A DNA stretch of 64,000 bases from the NCBI GenBank assembly GCA_963920525.1, contig OY986436.1, positions 6,002,501-6,066,500 on the forward strand, written 5' to 3'. This document shows positions 44,443-57,091 of this stretch, one piece after another. The DNA is from Dichetophora obliterata (Eukaryota; Arthropoda; Insecta; Diptera; Sciomyzidae). The notes beneath the pieces were generated by a model. It had not been told where the DNA came from, did no database searches, and saw only the letters and a program-made list of their open reading frames with translations. A program made the position numbers and the translations under genes. The first letter of the stretch is position 1; each line of letters opens with the position of its first letter.

Positions 44443-47400
44443 CAGTGGCGTAACAAGGTGATCAAAGGCCCTTGTGCAAAACTTCAAAAAGGGCCCCCAC
44501 AAAAAACAAAAAAAATTTATAAAAAAATATCTGCAAAATAAAAGAAGTACAGTGACATTTTTTATTTTATTTTATTAAATTTTTTGTCGAGCTTTGACAT
44601 AAGCAAAATTTTCTATTAATTTTCCTAAATCTAATTCAGACGCCTGTTTGTTTTCAATTGCAATCAATGCTAAATTTGATAATCTGGGTTGGCTTGTCTT
44701 ATTTCTTAAATATGTTTTAATAATTTTCAATTTACTAAATGACCGTTCTGCACTTGCGGAAGTCACTGGGATTGTAAAGAACAGCAGCACAGCTGTGAAA
44801 ATTTCTGTTATGTCACATTCAATTGCTCCAAAATTTGTTATTATTTTTTGACACACCTGTTTAACAGAACATTCAATTGTTAATTCCGGTAAAATTAGTT
44901 TATAAATACTGATGAATTGATGAGTAAAATGTTGGCCAATTACTTCACAGTATTTTTTTTGAAATTTGTCGCATTTTTTTATCAAATCTGATTCGTTAAT
45001 CTTGAGTAAAACTTCTGAATTAAAAATATCAAATATGTTACAAATGGAACTCATACCAACAAAACGTGCACTCAGTTGAGTAGTTAGTATATCAAGTACA
45101 TTATTAAAAACATGTACTTTAAAATATTCTTCTTTGTTATTAAATCTGTAGTCTGAAGCTAATTCATCAATAAATTTTTTTTTCTTTTCTTTGACGTTTC
45201 ACAAAAAAGTGGGGATCGATACCGTATTTGTTAGACATTTCTATGGCCTTCTCTTTAAAAAAATCGAAGTCCGTTCTATATATATTTAACTTTTCATTAG
45301 CGGCTTTTAATGCTCTAGAAGCTTTGTCCAAATCTATATCGCATTGTTGTAAAGTTTTTGAAACTAAATTAATGTCGTTCAATATAGTGTAAAAAAATTC
45401 AAGCAGCAGAACAAATTCAAAATTAAATACTTTTTTTTTGTAATATTTTGGCCTCATTACGTTCATCTTTGTTAGTACTTTCTAACACTATTTCGGATAG
45501 TGATCTATATATATCAAAAAATCTAACTTTAATTGCAGATATTGTGCAAATTCTACTGGGCCATCTAGTAGGATTTAACTTTTTTAAGGTCACTTCAGAT
45601 TCGCCAGTAAATTTTGATAATAGATCCCAGCGCTTAATGCTATTTCCAAAAAAGCAAAACAATTCTTGCAAAATAGCAAAAAAATTTTGTGCTTCCACAC
45701 AACCGCGAACGGCATCGTTAATCACCAAATTTAAATTGTGGCTAGCGCAATGTACGTATTCGGCATTTGGCTGTATATCTTTAATTTTCTTTTGGACTCC
45801 GTTATATATACCACTCATCACATTGGCTCCATCATACCCCTGACCAACGCAGTTTTTTAAATCAAGTTTTTTTTCATGGAAAAGTTTTGTAACTTGGTCA
45901 ACTAAGTCTGCTGCAGAGTGTTTAGTTACTTCATAGAAACCTAAAAATATTTCTTTTACTTGAACGTTGATTGGATGTCCGTTCTCGGATCGATTTATTG
46001 ATGCATATCTGACAACCAAGCTTAATTGATCCACCTTTGAAATATCTTGAGTTGTGTCCAAAATTACGGCAAAAAACGGTGATGATCTTATTTGTTCAAG
46101 TAAACAATGTTCTAGTTCGCTGCCTATGCACTGAATCATCTCGTTTTGAATTTTTGGGCTTAAGTATTTTGTTGACCCTAAGATATTCATTTGAAAAGTA
46201 TAAGTAAAATGCAAAAAAAAACATAAACCGCAATTACCTTTAGGCATATCTAAAACTTGACGCAGAACATGATCATATCTGGAAATGTGCTGGACAATTG
46301 ACAGAAAATTTCCTGCATTATTCTCCTGACTTAAGTCTTCTCGGTGTCCTCTTAATGCAAGTGAGCTCTTTGCCAAAGTTATTATAATGTCGAAAAGTCG
46401 TTGCAAAACAGTTTTCCAAAAAGAGGACTCTTTTAGAATGTTACTCTCTAGATCCTTGTCAATTGTATTTCTTTTTTCCAAGCCTCGTAAGCAGCACATG
46501 CATTTGTATGAGCATTTGTCAAACTATGCTGTTTAATTTTTTGTGACAGGTGTTGCCAAGACCTATAACCTGTACACATTGAATTTTTTTCTAGTGCAAA
46601 TAGCCAGCATGGTTGACAATACACCGCATCCATAACTGTTGAATAACATAACCAAAAGCGCCTTACTGCGCCATATTTTGTGCTTGACATATAAAATAAT
46701 TTAGAAAAGCATCTGTTGTCCTGTAAAGGATCTTTCGGAAAAGGTCCTAAGGGCTGAACAGGGCCCATATCAACAATTACTTTTTTCTCTTCAATGCTCA
46801 ATTCTTTTTTTTCCAAATTTTCAAAGGTGAAACATTCTATTACGGTTGGTGGTTCTTTCTCTCCTCTTTCTGTTGGATAAAGCTGGATATTCTGCGTTTC
46901 TGAACTAGAAGCATCTTTAACAGGCCCTTCACTAGCCTTACTGCTCGGATACTGATTGCATTTATCGGTATCTGTAAATTGCTCTTCATTATTCCTTGGA
47001 CCAGAAGTAACAAAAAACTTTTCTATTTTTTGTAATTTTTCCTGTTTTTCGGCCTTTTCTTTTTGTAGTTTGCGCTTACATGCCCCACTTTTTTCTTTTT
47101 TTTTATCCATTTTTAAGAAATAGTTTCTAATTACCAATAGAAATTTGTCAACACCAACAAAAAACTCAACAAATTAGAACTGCTTAAAAGCTTATTCGAA
47201 CTGCTGTTTGTTTTGAATTAACCGTTGTTTTATCTTCTGTTTTACTTTGTCTGTACGTGTTTCTCTGTTCTCTGTTTCATTCACACGTGTGTTCGTAGTT
47301 TGACAGATCAATCGCTGTTTCATTTACTCGTTTGCCAATATTTTGTGCTTTGACGTTTTCCCATTTTCTCAGCTGTGTTCAGTGTTTTCTTCTCCATTTT

Positions 47401-47585
47401 ACATTGAATGCGTTCAAAATAGATTGGGCCCCCAGACGATCTAAAATGTTCGTCAGATTTGTCAAATCGTACGACAAATTTTGCCGTTCATGGGCAGAAA
47501 ATCGATTTGGAGTCAGCGAAGGGCCCCTATCGACCAAAGGCCCTTGTGCACTGCACGCACTAGCACCTAAGGAGTTACGCCACTG
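44443..47585 (-). mobile_element. hAT transposon, ZMYM1-like, nearly complete
   Basis: CAGTGGCGTAAC at 44443 pairs with GTTACGCCACTG ending 47585. An 8-bp target duplication ATTAGGAT (44435-44442 and 47586-47593) fits the hAT pattern. AAGGCCCTTGTGCA is also inverted near both ends. It carries a transposase over most of its length. Confidence 0.95.
44575..47137 (-). pseudogene. hAT transposase (TTF zinc finger, DUF4371, hAT dimerisation)
   Basis: Order on the minus strand: Lys-rich coiled start (MDKKKEKSGACKRKLQKEKA); TTF-type zinc finger (YGAVRRFWLCYSTVMDAVYC, QPCWLF); DUF4371-like core with SPFFAVILDTTQDISKVDQL (probable first catalytic Asp), NCVGQGYDGANVMSGIYNGV, and YVHCASHNLNLVINDA; then PTRWPSR; C-terminal dimerisation box IPVTSASAERSFSKLKIIKT followed by LSNLALIAIE. 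Length over ~800 residues is normal for ZMYM1-like transposases. Three frameshifts lie near 46480, 45430 and 45175, each at an A/T homopolymer of 7-9. Apart from these it looks intact. Confidence 0.92.
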
Positions 47586-47593
47586 ATTAGGAT

Positions 47594-47700
47594 CTGCCTG
47601 GTACCTGTCTTATTTTACTTGAGACTTATTGCATTGCGTGTTATTGCATTGGGGCTGAATTTTATTGGATTTACGAATGGGAAAATCGTATTAGAATTAA
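47594..47700. other. LINE 5' remnant and flanking repeat
   Basis: About 20 bp of LINE follow the hAT; then TTATTGCATTGGGGC-type repeats as in 42230-42569. Confidence 0.5.
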
Positions 47701-49782
47701 ACAAGTAGAATTAAGCTATGTAGTTAGTTATTTCTGGGCATGTAATTTTATTCGGTCAGTAACTATTCTGTAACACGGCTGTACAATGGGTTAAAGTGTT
47801 ATCATTGTCAAATTGTAATATTAAGTCAATTTTATATTATGTAATGCAAAGTGACTTAAATAAGATTGCTGAACGTTCTAGACTCTTAAAATAAGTACAT
47901 CGAAAAGTTTTTATTCAAATCTGTACTTATGGTATATTAATGATTAGGTCCCTAAAGCCGATATCCAACCCACCCGATATTGGGGGGGGGGGGGGAATCA
48001 CTAGTTATTTTACTAATTACAGTAAAGTGTATTTTCCAATGTGTATGTGATTTGTGTATTTTATTTATGTGTGTGATTTATGTGGCAGTAAGGCACTTAT
48101 TCATGATATAAGCATGTGATATTGCATGCACTCTGCAGGAATGCAAAAACGATGCATGATTTTTGTATGACATTGCTGCGTAAAAAATCATGCTTTCTGG
48201 AATGTAAAGCTCATAGAGACAATGCATTCTAATAAACACTGCTACACATGACCATTTCCTGTTGCGTCTTTCTTTTTCAATACTATTTCTAAAGAGCACA
48301 TTTTTTAAAATTTAATTAAAAATAATCTATCAGCATGGTGCTAGTAAAATTCTTTTGAATGCATAAATTTTAAATAATATTTGCTATAGTTTTTCCATTT
48401 ATATTTATAAAAATTCATATTTTTAATGCTTTTATCTTCTAGCTGTTCTTTCATATTTTATCTTAACATAGCAATAAGCTTACACATCAAATATAAATTG
48501 GCTTTGATAGAAAAAATAGAATATTTGTTGTTTAATAATTTCGATTTCTGGAATGGTTTGTACAATCTTTGTGTGTTTTTGCAATATATCATGGATAAAA
48601 AAAATTTGCAAACATTTACAAATATAGCCATTAAAGCTCATTCAAATAAATGTAAAACTCAAGCACGAGTGCGAGTGTGTGAGTATGTTATAAAATGCAA
48701 TTTATAGCGAAGCAAAGCAAAGCAAAGCATGCAGAATATTTTAAAAATAATATTTTAAATAAATAAATATTTTAAAAAGATATTGCTACATAAATTGGAA
48801 ATTCTTTTGCCAAAGTAGTCTAAGGAAAGTATTATTTGCATGTTATTTACTTACAAATTCAGTTATTATACTCAAACTGACTGCTGAACTGTTACTAATT
48901 TGAAATTGTAACATGCATGCATAATTAAGCAAAAGAATTTTTAAATGGAACGAAATAGGATTAAATTTAAATATGAAAAAGTGTCTCATGACAAATATAA
49001 TACCCAGCTTATTGCAAGTTCATGAAGGCTGAAATATATTTTCATGCTAAAGATGATGTTAAGAAAACGGATGAGTAATTCTTAAAGGGAACTACAATGA
49101 CTTCCAAAGACGATGAGAGTAGGATAGGAATAGAATTTAAATGCCCATGTGGGTATATTTTAAATTGGTTGCTTCTATTTGGGTAAATATAATAAATGAA
49201 TCTTAGTAGATTCAATTTAGTGTATAAGCTACTCATACGCGCTGTTGAACTTTTGATGAGTTGTTGAAAAGGTGTTGAAAAGGTTGTTGTTGACTATGCC
49301 AAAATGAAGTTTAATCCAAGCAAAAACTTGTTTGACTGCAAAAAAAAGCACTTGTGCGAAGCTTACTGAGCTTTGAAATAGTGCTACGTTTATGGTTCAA
49401 CAAAGCACTTTAACAAGATTCTGCTCTTACATGAACAGTAGGTTGTACCAAAAGAAACGATTTTTTCAGTTTCATAGTTGCTCAGTCTTTGTTGGAAAGC
49501 TTATGGGGTTAAGTACTTTTAAGATTTTTTTCGGATTTTTTGTAGGGGGCTTAGAGGTCACGGATTTCCCCTTAAAATCAGGTTTTTTGAGATTTTTCGA
49601 ATTCCAAGCATAAGTTAGTCAATAACAATAACATTTTCTTAGTAACTTAACTTCAAAGAATGCTAAATATCTAGTTAAACCGAGTTTAAACATCCAGTTT
49701 TGGTGAGTTGAGCTAGGTTTAGTTTGAATAAAGTTTAAACTCGTACTGAAAAACTGGCCCTTAAAAGCTTGCAGTACCTTGC
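47701..49782. other. intron sequence, no gene seen
   Basis: Contains a G14 run (47982-47995) and a short GCAAA repeat near 48711-48728. Open frames here are compositional. Confidence 0.5.
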
Positions 49783-50163
49783 CTGCCTTTGTAGTCTAGT
49801 AGAAGGTGCGCTAGACTATCAACCCTGGTTCGAATCCGGGTTCGGACATGGTTCTTTTCACTTTCTTTGTTCTTTCCTACATTTAAGAATTATGGAACAC
49901 TAAAAAATCCACAACTTAATTGTGGAAAAATTTGGAATTAAAGGATAGGAACAACTAAAGGCTGGAAAAGCTTGCCGAGGTTAAGGCATAACACTAGCCT
50001 TGGTAAAAAGCAATCCAAATTGTTTGTTTCGCCTAATCAGTAATTCACGTATGGTTCCAATCAATTTCTCTAAATAATCTATCCCCTTCCATTCAGGTCA
50101 AGGACCAAACCTTGTTTGTATAAGGCGCATGCCTTGGCTCTTTGATCTTTTATAAAAAAAAAA
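49783..50163 (+). mobile_element. tRNA-derived SINE candidate
   Basis: TAGTCTAGTAG (49792-49802) fits the pol III A box TRGYNNARNNG and GGTTCGAATCC (49827-49837) fits the B box, 35 bp apart as in tRNAs. The T arm CCTGG-TTCGAAT-CCGGG pairs. TTTT at 49855-49858 could end a short transcript. The acceptor stem does not pair, so it is not a working tRNA. Unrelated sequence follows for ~320 bp to an A10 run (50154-50163), as in SINEs. Target duplication is not evident. Confidence 0.6.
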
Positions 50164-52684
50164 CCATATCTTTAGGTTCAACATTCAATTCTTCTTCGCT
50201 GTGTTTTGAGTCAAATGATTAATACATTTAGCTTCTTGGGATTTAAAGTAGTAGTGTTGGGATTTTAAAAAGTGTTGATTTTTACTGCCATTTTATACTC
50301 AAGTTAAACATAACATATAATAGCTGTAACTATTTCATTTTGTGCTGAAATTATTACTGTAATCGCGCGAGATAAAAACTTTTTGAAAATTTTGGCTGAT
50401 ACTGAATAAAAATATATTATGTTATCATTTTAAAAATAAAGGCAAATAAAAAAGTGCTCCCCTAGGCTCCTGACTTTATTCAAATCCCGTAGGTTTTCAT
50501 GTCATGACCAATTTTTTTGATTTAGCCCCACTGTGCATCCCACCATTGTTTATCTAACGCGATTTTTTTTAAATCTCACAAATCATCGAGTTCGGTTTAG
50601 TTGAAATCTCGTAACTAATGATCTCCATACAACACTAATCAAACCCTAACTCATATACAATGAAATGAAAATTGATCATCTCGTATATTTCTTTGCATTA
50701 TCTTCATAGCGCCATCACAGCAAGTTGCACTAAATATTTGATGTATAAAAAATTGTGGCATCTGCTACAAACGTTAACATGAGTAACGATGTTTTAATCT
50801 CGAACATAAAATTGTGTGGAAAGTTAATCATCTAAAAGTGAACTATAAACTTTAAACTTTTGTAATGAATCAACTGAAGTATTGCCGAAAATCATGAAAA
50901 GAAAATAATGTTCAAATGCTGTTTAAAGCATAAAATACTCATACGCATAAAAACAATACCACTTTAGTATGAGAGAGTGTCGCTAAAATTATATGTGTAT
51001 GTGTCTTACCACACATATACACTTACATAAACCGCTCAAATGTGCTTATTTTACGACATTTATTTAATTTTCGTTATCCACTTGTGTACATGTTCATGAA
51101 ACAGCAGCAACAACATTTTTATATTTTGCTGACACACTAAATGCTTTCTTGCGCCAAACAAAACTTTTTCAGCTTTCTTGTTATTGCCTAAACTTTAGAC
51201 TCTGAAATGTATGTATGGCGTTGTTTATTTGTATGTGCGTTTTTTATATTTTGAAAAAAGAATTAAAAAAAAAATATATTTTAAGCAAACACTTAAATGG
51301 TTTTTGGCTGTGTTTTCGTGCTTAAGTAAGCTTGTGCATCAGTTTGTGTGTGTATGTTGCTGTTGTTACGGAAGTAGCAAAGGAAGGACCAAGGCAGTCA
51401 CGTTTGTATTACATATGTATGTCAGTCAGCTATTGTGTGGAGCAGGGTTGAAGGTAAGAAACGAAAAAAAAACTTAAACATAAACAGACGGAATTGAATG
51501 ACAAAAAATATGTCACTTCCGGCGATTTATTGTGATGTATATGTGACTGATTACGTGCGTGTGGGTACACTTTATGTTGGAATCTAATGTATTGTAAATG
51601 AATTGTAACGAAAATATAAACATTAAAGCAGAAAAATAAATAAACAACGTTTACAGCAACAGTTTGCACAAAGGCAAGCTGCGTGGAGTGCATTGAAAAA
51701 AATTTAGATTAATAAACTAAACGAATTTAATGTAATGTAAATAAAAAAACTTTGCATAAAGAGACTCTTTCTACTTCGCTTACTCTAGATGTTCTAAGCC
51801 ATTAAAAAAAAAATTATAAAATTCTTATATATTGCAAAATTTTTTCAACCACAGATTGAGGTACAAAAATAATCTGTAGAGATTATCTTAGAAAATCTCT
51901 TTACAAAGACTACATAAATACTCTGGCTTATAACGGAAATTCAATAAAGATGAAGCCGTGTGTGCTTGAAGCGCTTAATACAGTCCAACAAGCAAAATAA
52001 TTACATACTTTGATCAACGGATTCAGGTAGATGAGATAAACAAAATTATTATTGTATCAGCACTTAATTTTAATATTTACTGGCATAAAAAATAGGACAA
52101 CTAAATATATACCCTTGATATAGTTGTTGTGTTCACAGACCTTTAGTGAAATTTTATGATAAATATTTTGGAAAAATATTTAATCTCTTTTGTGCCCTTT
52201 TTATGGGTATTTTAAGACCCTCCATTATATGAATTTAAAAAGTAACCTTTGGCGTAGTCCTTGCAGGATAAAAAAGTCTTTGGAAATTGTTTCAAAAAAG
52301 AATCAAAATGAGTTCTAGATTTGCTGAGAAGCAAGAAGAAAATACAAAATTCTTATATTATTAAAAAAAATTTTTTTCCACTGCAGAAGGAGTTCGAAGA
52401 AGATTAAAAAAGTTCATTATCTTCTTTTTCAATATAGTTCGAATTAAACTCATTCATTTCTTAGAAAAAAGTTTGGCATGAGAAATAAAAACTATGAATG
52501 CGTTAATCTAATACAATGAAAAAGCGAAAGCTTTTCAACATTCAATAGAATAATTTGTATGTTTCTCTCCGAACTCATAACGATTTCCATTTAAAGGCAT
52601 TTCAAAGAATACAAAAGATCAATTGCCAAAAAAAACTGCAAAAACACAAGAAAAGAAAAAGGCATATTAACTTACGGCTACGTC
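50164..52684. other. intron sequence, no gene seen
   Basis: AT-rich; no repeats above noise recognised. Open stretches at 51211-51477 and 51430-51693 are Cys/Phe/Val-rich but unlike any family I know. Confidence 0.45.
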
Positions 52685-54785
52685 ATGGTTGCCACCCCAA
52701 ATTAACACGAAAAAACCTTTTTCCTACAATAGCAAAAATTAATAACCACGAAAATTCCCATGGTATAAAATTGAAAAAAAAATCCCATCGTAATTAAAAA
52801 AAAAAACCACAATAAATCCCACGGACATTTAAAATAATCACAAAAATCCCACGCAAATAAAAAAAACCATGAAAAATCCTATTTGTATTTAAAAAACCAC
52901 GGTAAATCCCATTTGTTTTAAAAAAATCTACAGATTTCTTACAAAATCTCTCTTCTATTAAAAATTACTACAGTAAATAATACAGAAAACAAATTGTCAA
53001 AACTGAAACAGAAAATTAAAAAAACAACTAGTATATTTCGTCGTATGTGTTTTGATTAGTCTTTTAGAAATAATATTTAATACAGAATATTTGTTTAGTC
53101 CACCTTAGACCTGTATAAAGTTTACAAAAAGAGTTCCTAATTAGTTTTTAGTCTTTAAAAAGCAAAATACTATTACAAAATTCTTATCTTTTTGACAATT
53201 TTTGGTCAGCACGCACCGCATCAAAAGCAAAATTCTATTCGACTGAAAATGCGATGAACAGCGAACATTTCGACAGAGTGTGACGTTCGATGCTCGTTGT
53301 TCGATAACCAGCGAAGATTACGTCGAAATCAACTCGTATTAAGGGCCAATCACAAATCAATTTTAAGATATACTTATTTTGTATATTGATAAAAAGAGAG
53401 AAAAAATTCACTGAAACATATTTTCCCAATGCATGGAATTATGTCAAGAGTGAAAGAACTTCCCACCAAACCAAAATAACCGAAGTCTTAACGAAACGTT
53501 GCGAAAATCATATAGATGGGTTGAGACGATTTTAATAATGAACAAAATATGAAAAATATACACTTTTATTAGGGCGGGTCGATTTATTTTTCGACAATTT
53601 CCCTATGATTTCCGTATTCTATGGGTTATTCCATGAAAATTTGCCGAAGGAACCATACCTCTATCGTTAAAATCGAGTCCCCTACTTTTTGTTGGTAGAT
53701 TTTTTCCCAAATTGACGTTCGTATGAAATATTACCTACACGTTCACATCCATAACTCAAAAACTATCGATCGGGTTTAATCGCCAGTAGGCGCGTTGGAA
53801 AGGTGAGCTCATTTTGATCAATTTACAAAAAAAAATCTCCAACATTGGTCCAACGGTTCAAAAGTTACGGGCATTTTTGTCCAAATTTTGGACCATTTTT
53901 CCATTTTTTTCATGATTTTGTCCAAGAATATTACTTTCATATTATTACTACACTCAAATTGAATATTTTTTTTTGATAATAGGTTGATAGATACTTTATT
54001 ATCTCTTAATTTGAATTTTTGTAAAAAAAAAAATAAAAAGGGAAAAAAATCAAAAAGTTGGTTTTTTGTGTTATTTTGTTTTAGCAATATCGCATGAATT
54101 AATCAACCGAATTCGATAAACTTGGGCTTAAACTCTTCGTTTTGAATTGTAAATTGAATTAAATAATGGATTGAGCTAAAAAAATGGCCATGAAAGTAAT
54201 ATTCTTGGACAAAATCATGAAAAATTGGAAAAATGCTCCAAAATTTGGACAAAAATGCCCGTAACTTTTGAACCGTTGGACCAATGTTGGAGATTTTTTT
54301 TTGTAAATTGATCAAAATGAGCTCACCTTTCCAACGCGCTTACTGGCGATTAAACCCAATCGATAGTTTTTGAGTTATGGATGTGAACGTGTAGGTAATA
54401 TTTCATACGAACGTCAATTTGGGAAAAAATCTACCAACAAAAAGTAGGGGACTCGATTTTAACGATAGAGGTATGGTTCCTTCGGCAAATTTTCATGGAA
54501 TAACCCATAGAATACGGAAATCATAGGGAAATTGGTGAATTTTTTCACTCCCTACAAATCGACCCGCCCTAACTTTTATGTATATATATTTATAGATATT
54601 TTAATTGAAAATTAAAATAAAATCCTTCAAAACAAAAAAAATCCCACAAAACGAAAAAAAAATCCCACGTGAATTTAAAAAAACCGCACTCAATTAAAAA
54701 ATCCCATGGGAATTCCCATTTCCCACGGCAATCAAAAATAACCACAAATGGGATTTTTCCCACAAAGGTGTAACCGTGGGCTACG
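52685..54785. mobile_element. CCCAC-repeat element, split by a foldback
   Basis: The left end CTACGTCATGGTTGCCACCCC pairs imperfectly with the right end read inward (CGTAGCCCACGGTTACACCTT). Both halves (52685-52930 and 54610-54775) are A-rich and repeat AATCCCA(C/T) and AAACCAC(G/A) every 15-30 bp, about 20 motifs in all. No gene. It is interrupted by the 1-kb element at 53570-54571. Confidence 0.55.
53570..54571. mobile_element. near-perfect foldback with TAGGGCGGG ends
   Basis: TAGGGCGGGTCGATTT ends and an 8-bp target duplication ACTTTTAT (53562-53569 and 54572-54579). Arms of about 375 bp (53570-53945 and 54192-54571) are almost identical when inverted: for example GTAGGGGACTCGATTTTAACG, GGTGAGCTCATTTTGATCAA and GACAAAATCATGAAAAA all pair. 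The loop is about 245 bp. No transposase. Same terminal family as 17220-19222. Confidence 0.93.
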
Positions 54786-54955
54786 TACGTACTTTTACTG
54801 CTGTTTCCTTTCATGTACTCGTAAAGCTTACGCTGAATACATATTACGAGTCTGTTATGCTTGCATGTGATGTGATGTGTGTATGAATGTTTATTATAGT
54901 GTATTGGGTTGTATAGAAAAAAATCTGACAGATTTTCTATACACTCTAGTATATA
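54786..54955. other. no gene seen
   Basis: Short unique stretch. Confidence 0.45.
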
Positions 54956-55985
54956 CCCAGCAATTCGGGGCATAAAAGACATAATTATCTTGATGATTTC
55001 TTAAAGAAATTTGTTGCATGAGTCAGAATTCTTAGAAAATTCTTTAACGCGTCTATCTTGTGTTCGTTTGTTAAAAACATAAAGAACAAAGCAATAACGA
55101 AAACGGCAAGAGGAAAGGATCAACATGTTTGTCCAACCAATGCGAAAGAGTAAAGGAGACAATTACTAGAACTGTGCTGTGAAATACACTATCCCTGCAG
55201 TCTAAGGCATCGTGCACGAAAATTTCATGATGATTTCTTAAAGAAACTTGCTGCATGAGATACATTTGATGGTAATTCTTTAACAAATCCGTCTTGTTTT
55301 CGTTCATCGAAAACAAAAAGTTTTCAAACAGTGCACGAATTTTGAACTTTTATATGAGATTTTCGTCAAGGAAATGTATGACCGAATCAGCATGTTTCGT
55401 CAAAATCAAGAAAAATCATGCATAAGTCGTTAAAGATTCCTTTACGACAGGGACTACTGGGATATTGCCACAACAGTAAATTACGTCAAGGAACAAAAAA
55501 AATCTTCAACTAATATGTCTTGTGTCGTTTATCATTTCCCTACAAACTAACTATTTGTGCTTGTATTTCAGAGTAATTTTTTTGGTTAAAAGTTGAAATT
55601 TATAAAAATATGTTATAATAATGTCCTTTGAAACTATAATATAAAAGATTACTGATTGAAAAACAATCTGATCCAACATAAACTTATATAATAAAATCAA
55701 AAAATTTATAAAAACAGAAGAAAATACTTTTTCACATTTCTGCTTTTTGTTCGTTAACGAAACTTTCCACAAAGTATCGATTAGGTTTGTGCACAAAAAA
55801 TTCCAACGTTTCAGAACTGCGTTTATGCATGAATTTGGAACTTTTATGTGAGATTTTCGTCAATGAAATGTATGGCCGAATCCGCATATTTCATCAAAGG
55901 TGAAGTGAAATCGTGCCCGATTCGTTTAAGATTTATTTAAAACCAGGACTACAGGGATGCTTGCTTGGGTGTGCGCATATGTTCC
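54956..55985. repeat. interleaved direct and inverted repeats, MITE-derived
   Basis: ATGATTTCTTAAAGAAA(T/C)TTG(T/C)TGCATGAG occurs at 54994 and 55229. AACTTTTAT(A/G)TGAGATTTTCGTCAA(G/T)GAAATGTATG(A/G)CCGAATC occurs at 55347 and 55840. CAGGGACTACTGGGAT near 55448 and CAGGACTACAGGGATG near 55943 are complements of ATCCCTGCAGTCTAAGG near 55191. At least two related copies are mixed here. No gene. Confidence 0.6.
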
Positions 55986-57091
55986 GAACAGAAGCTGCAG
56001 GATGTTTGTCATCTCAGCGACAGGCTGTTGTATAAATATTGCTTTAAGCCGCATGTTGCACCATTCCAAGAAAATATTCAGGAAAACCAGTTGGGGTTAA
56101 GTAAATAAGCAATATTTGTGGAGATGTAGTTATGAATATTAAATAATTTATTTAAGACTCAGCAAAATATATTTGTATTTCGGTCAGCTGGCTTAGTTTT
56201 AGTATGTAACCTCTGGCTGCTATGATGAAAAGCGTTTAAGCGCACTGAAGTATTTTAATGTAACCTTTTTGTGATTAAAGGTAGCATTGAGATCTTAAGG
56301 CTATAACTGTTAACAGAATGTGGAATTTGAATTTATTAAGATTTCCGCTTCCGTTAGCAAGCCTCAGATATTTGCAAATTTTTGCGGGTTCTGCTAAACT
56401 GCGCATCCATGTTGATGATACGTCATTCTTTACAATCTCATGAAACGTACACAAAGCTGTAATTACGTCAAAATTATAATTATATATTTGTATGAGTAAG
56501 AAATGCATAATTCTATCAGATTTCTAAAGTCAATTTCTAACATTCTGTCAGTTTTCGCACACAGCTTTGATTAAAGCGATATACAGAAAGAAAGAAGAAT
56601 TTAATACCTTTCCAACGATAACCTTTCCACGTAAATCTAAACAACGGTTTTAAGAAATGTGTTTTAAAAATAGCAAAAAACAAGAGTAGTCAACAAGAGT
56701 TATAACAAAACTAAAATTAAAAAACTTTTTATGTCAAAATGTAAGAGTAAGAAATTTAACATTTTAGCAGATGTGGGTATGCGTTCTGTGAAAAATAAAT
56801 AGTTACAAGCAAAAAACATGTTTTTTTACCAATAAGGATCTTCAAGAGAAACAAAATTGCTTCGTCGGATTTTTTTCGATTTGAAAAAATAGTATGCGGA
56901 AATCATTTTAATGAGTTCCTCTAACTTTTGAGACTCCGAACGGCAAAATCTAAATTTTGATCCTGTCTAATGAACAAGTAGAAAAAGCGGAATATAATGT
57001 TTTGAAGTTGAATGTAAATGAAATATGTACATGAATTAGGGTGTATCGAAATGTATGAACCCAAACTAACCCTATTCCAACCAATTCCAAC
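55986..57091. other. intron sequence, no gene seen
   Basis: AT-rich; nothing recognised. Confidence 0.45.

Noticed and set aside
49783..49850. A functional tRNA gene.
   Set aside because: A and B boxes are present, but the acceptor strands do not pair and the anticodon stem cannot be formed properly.
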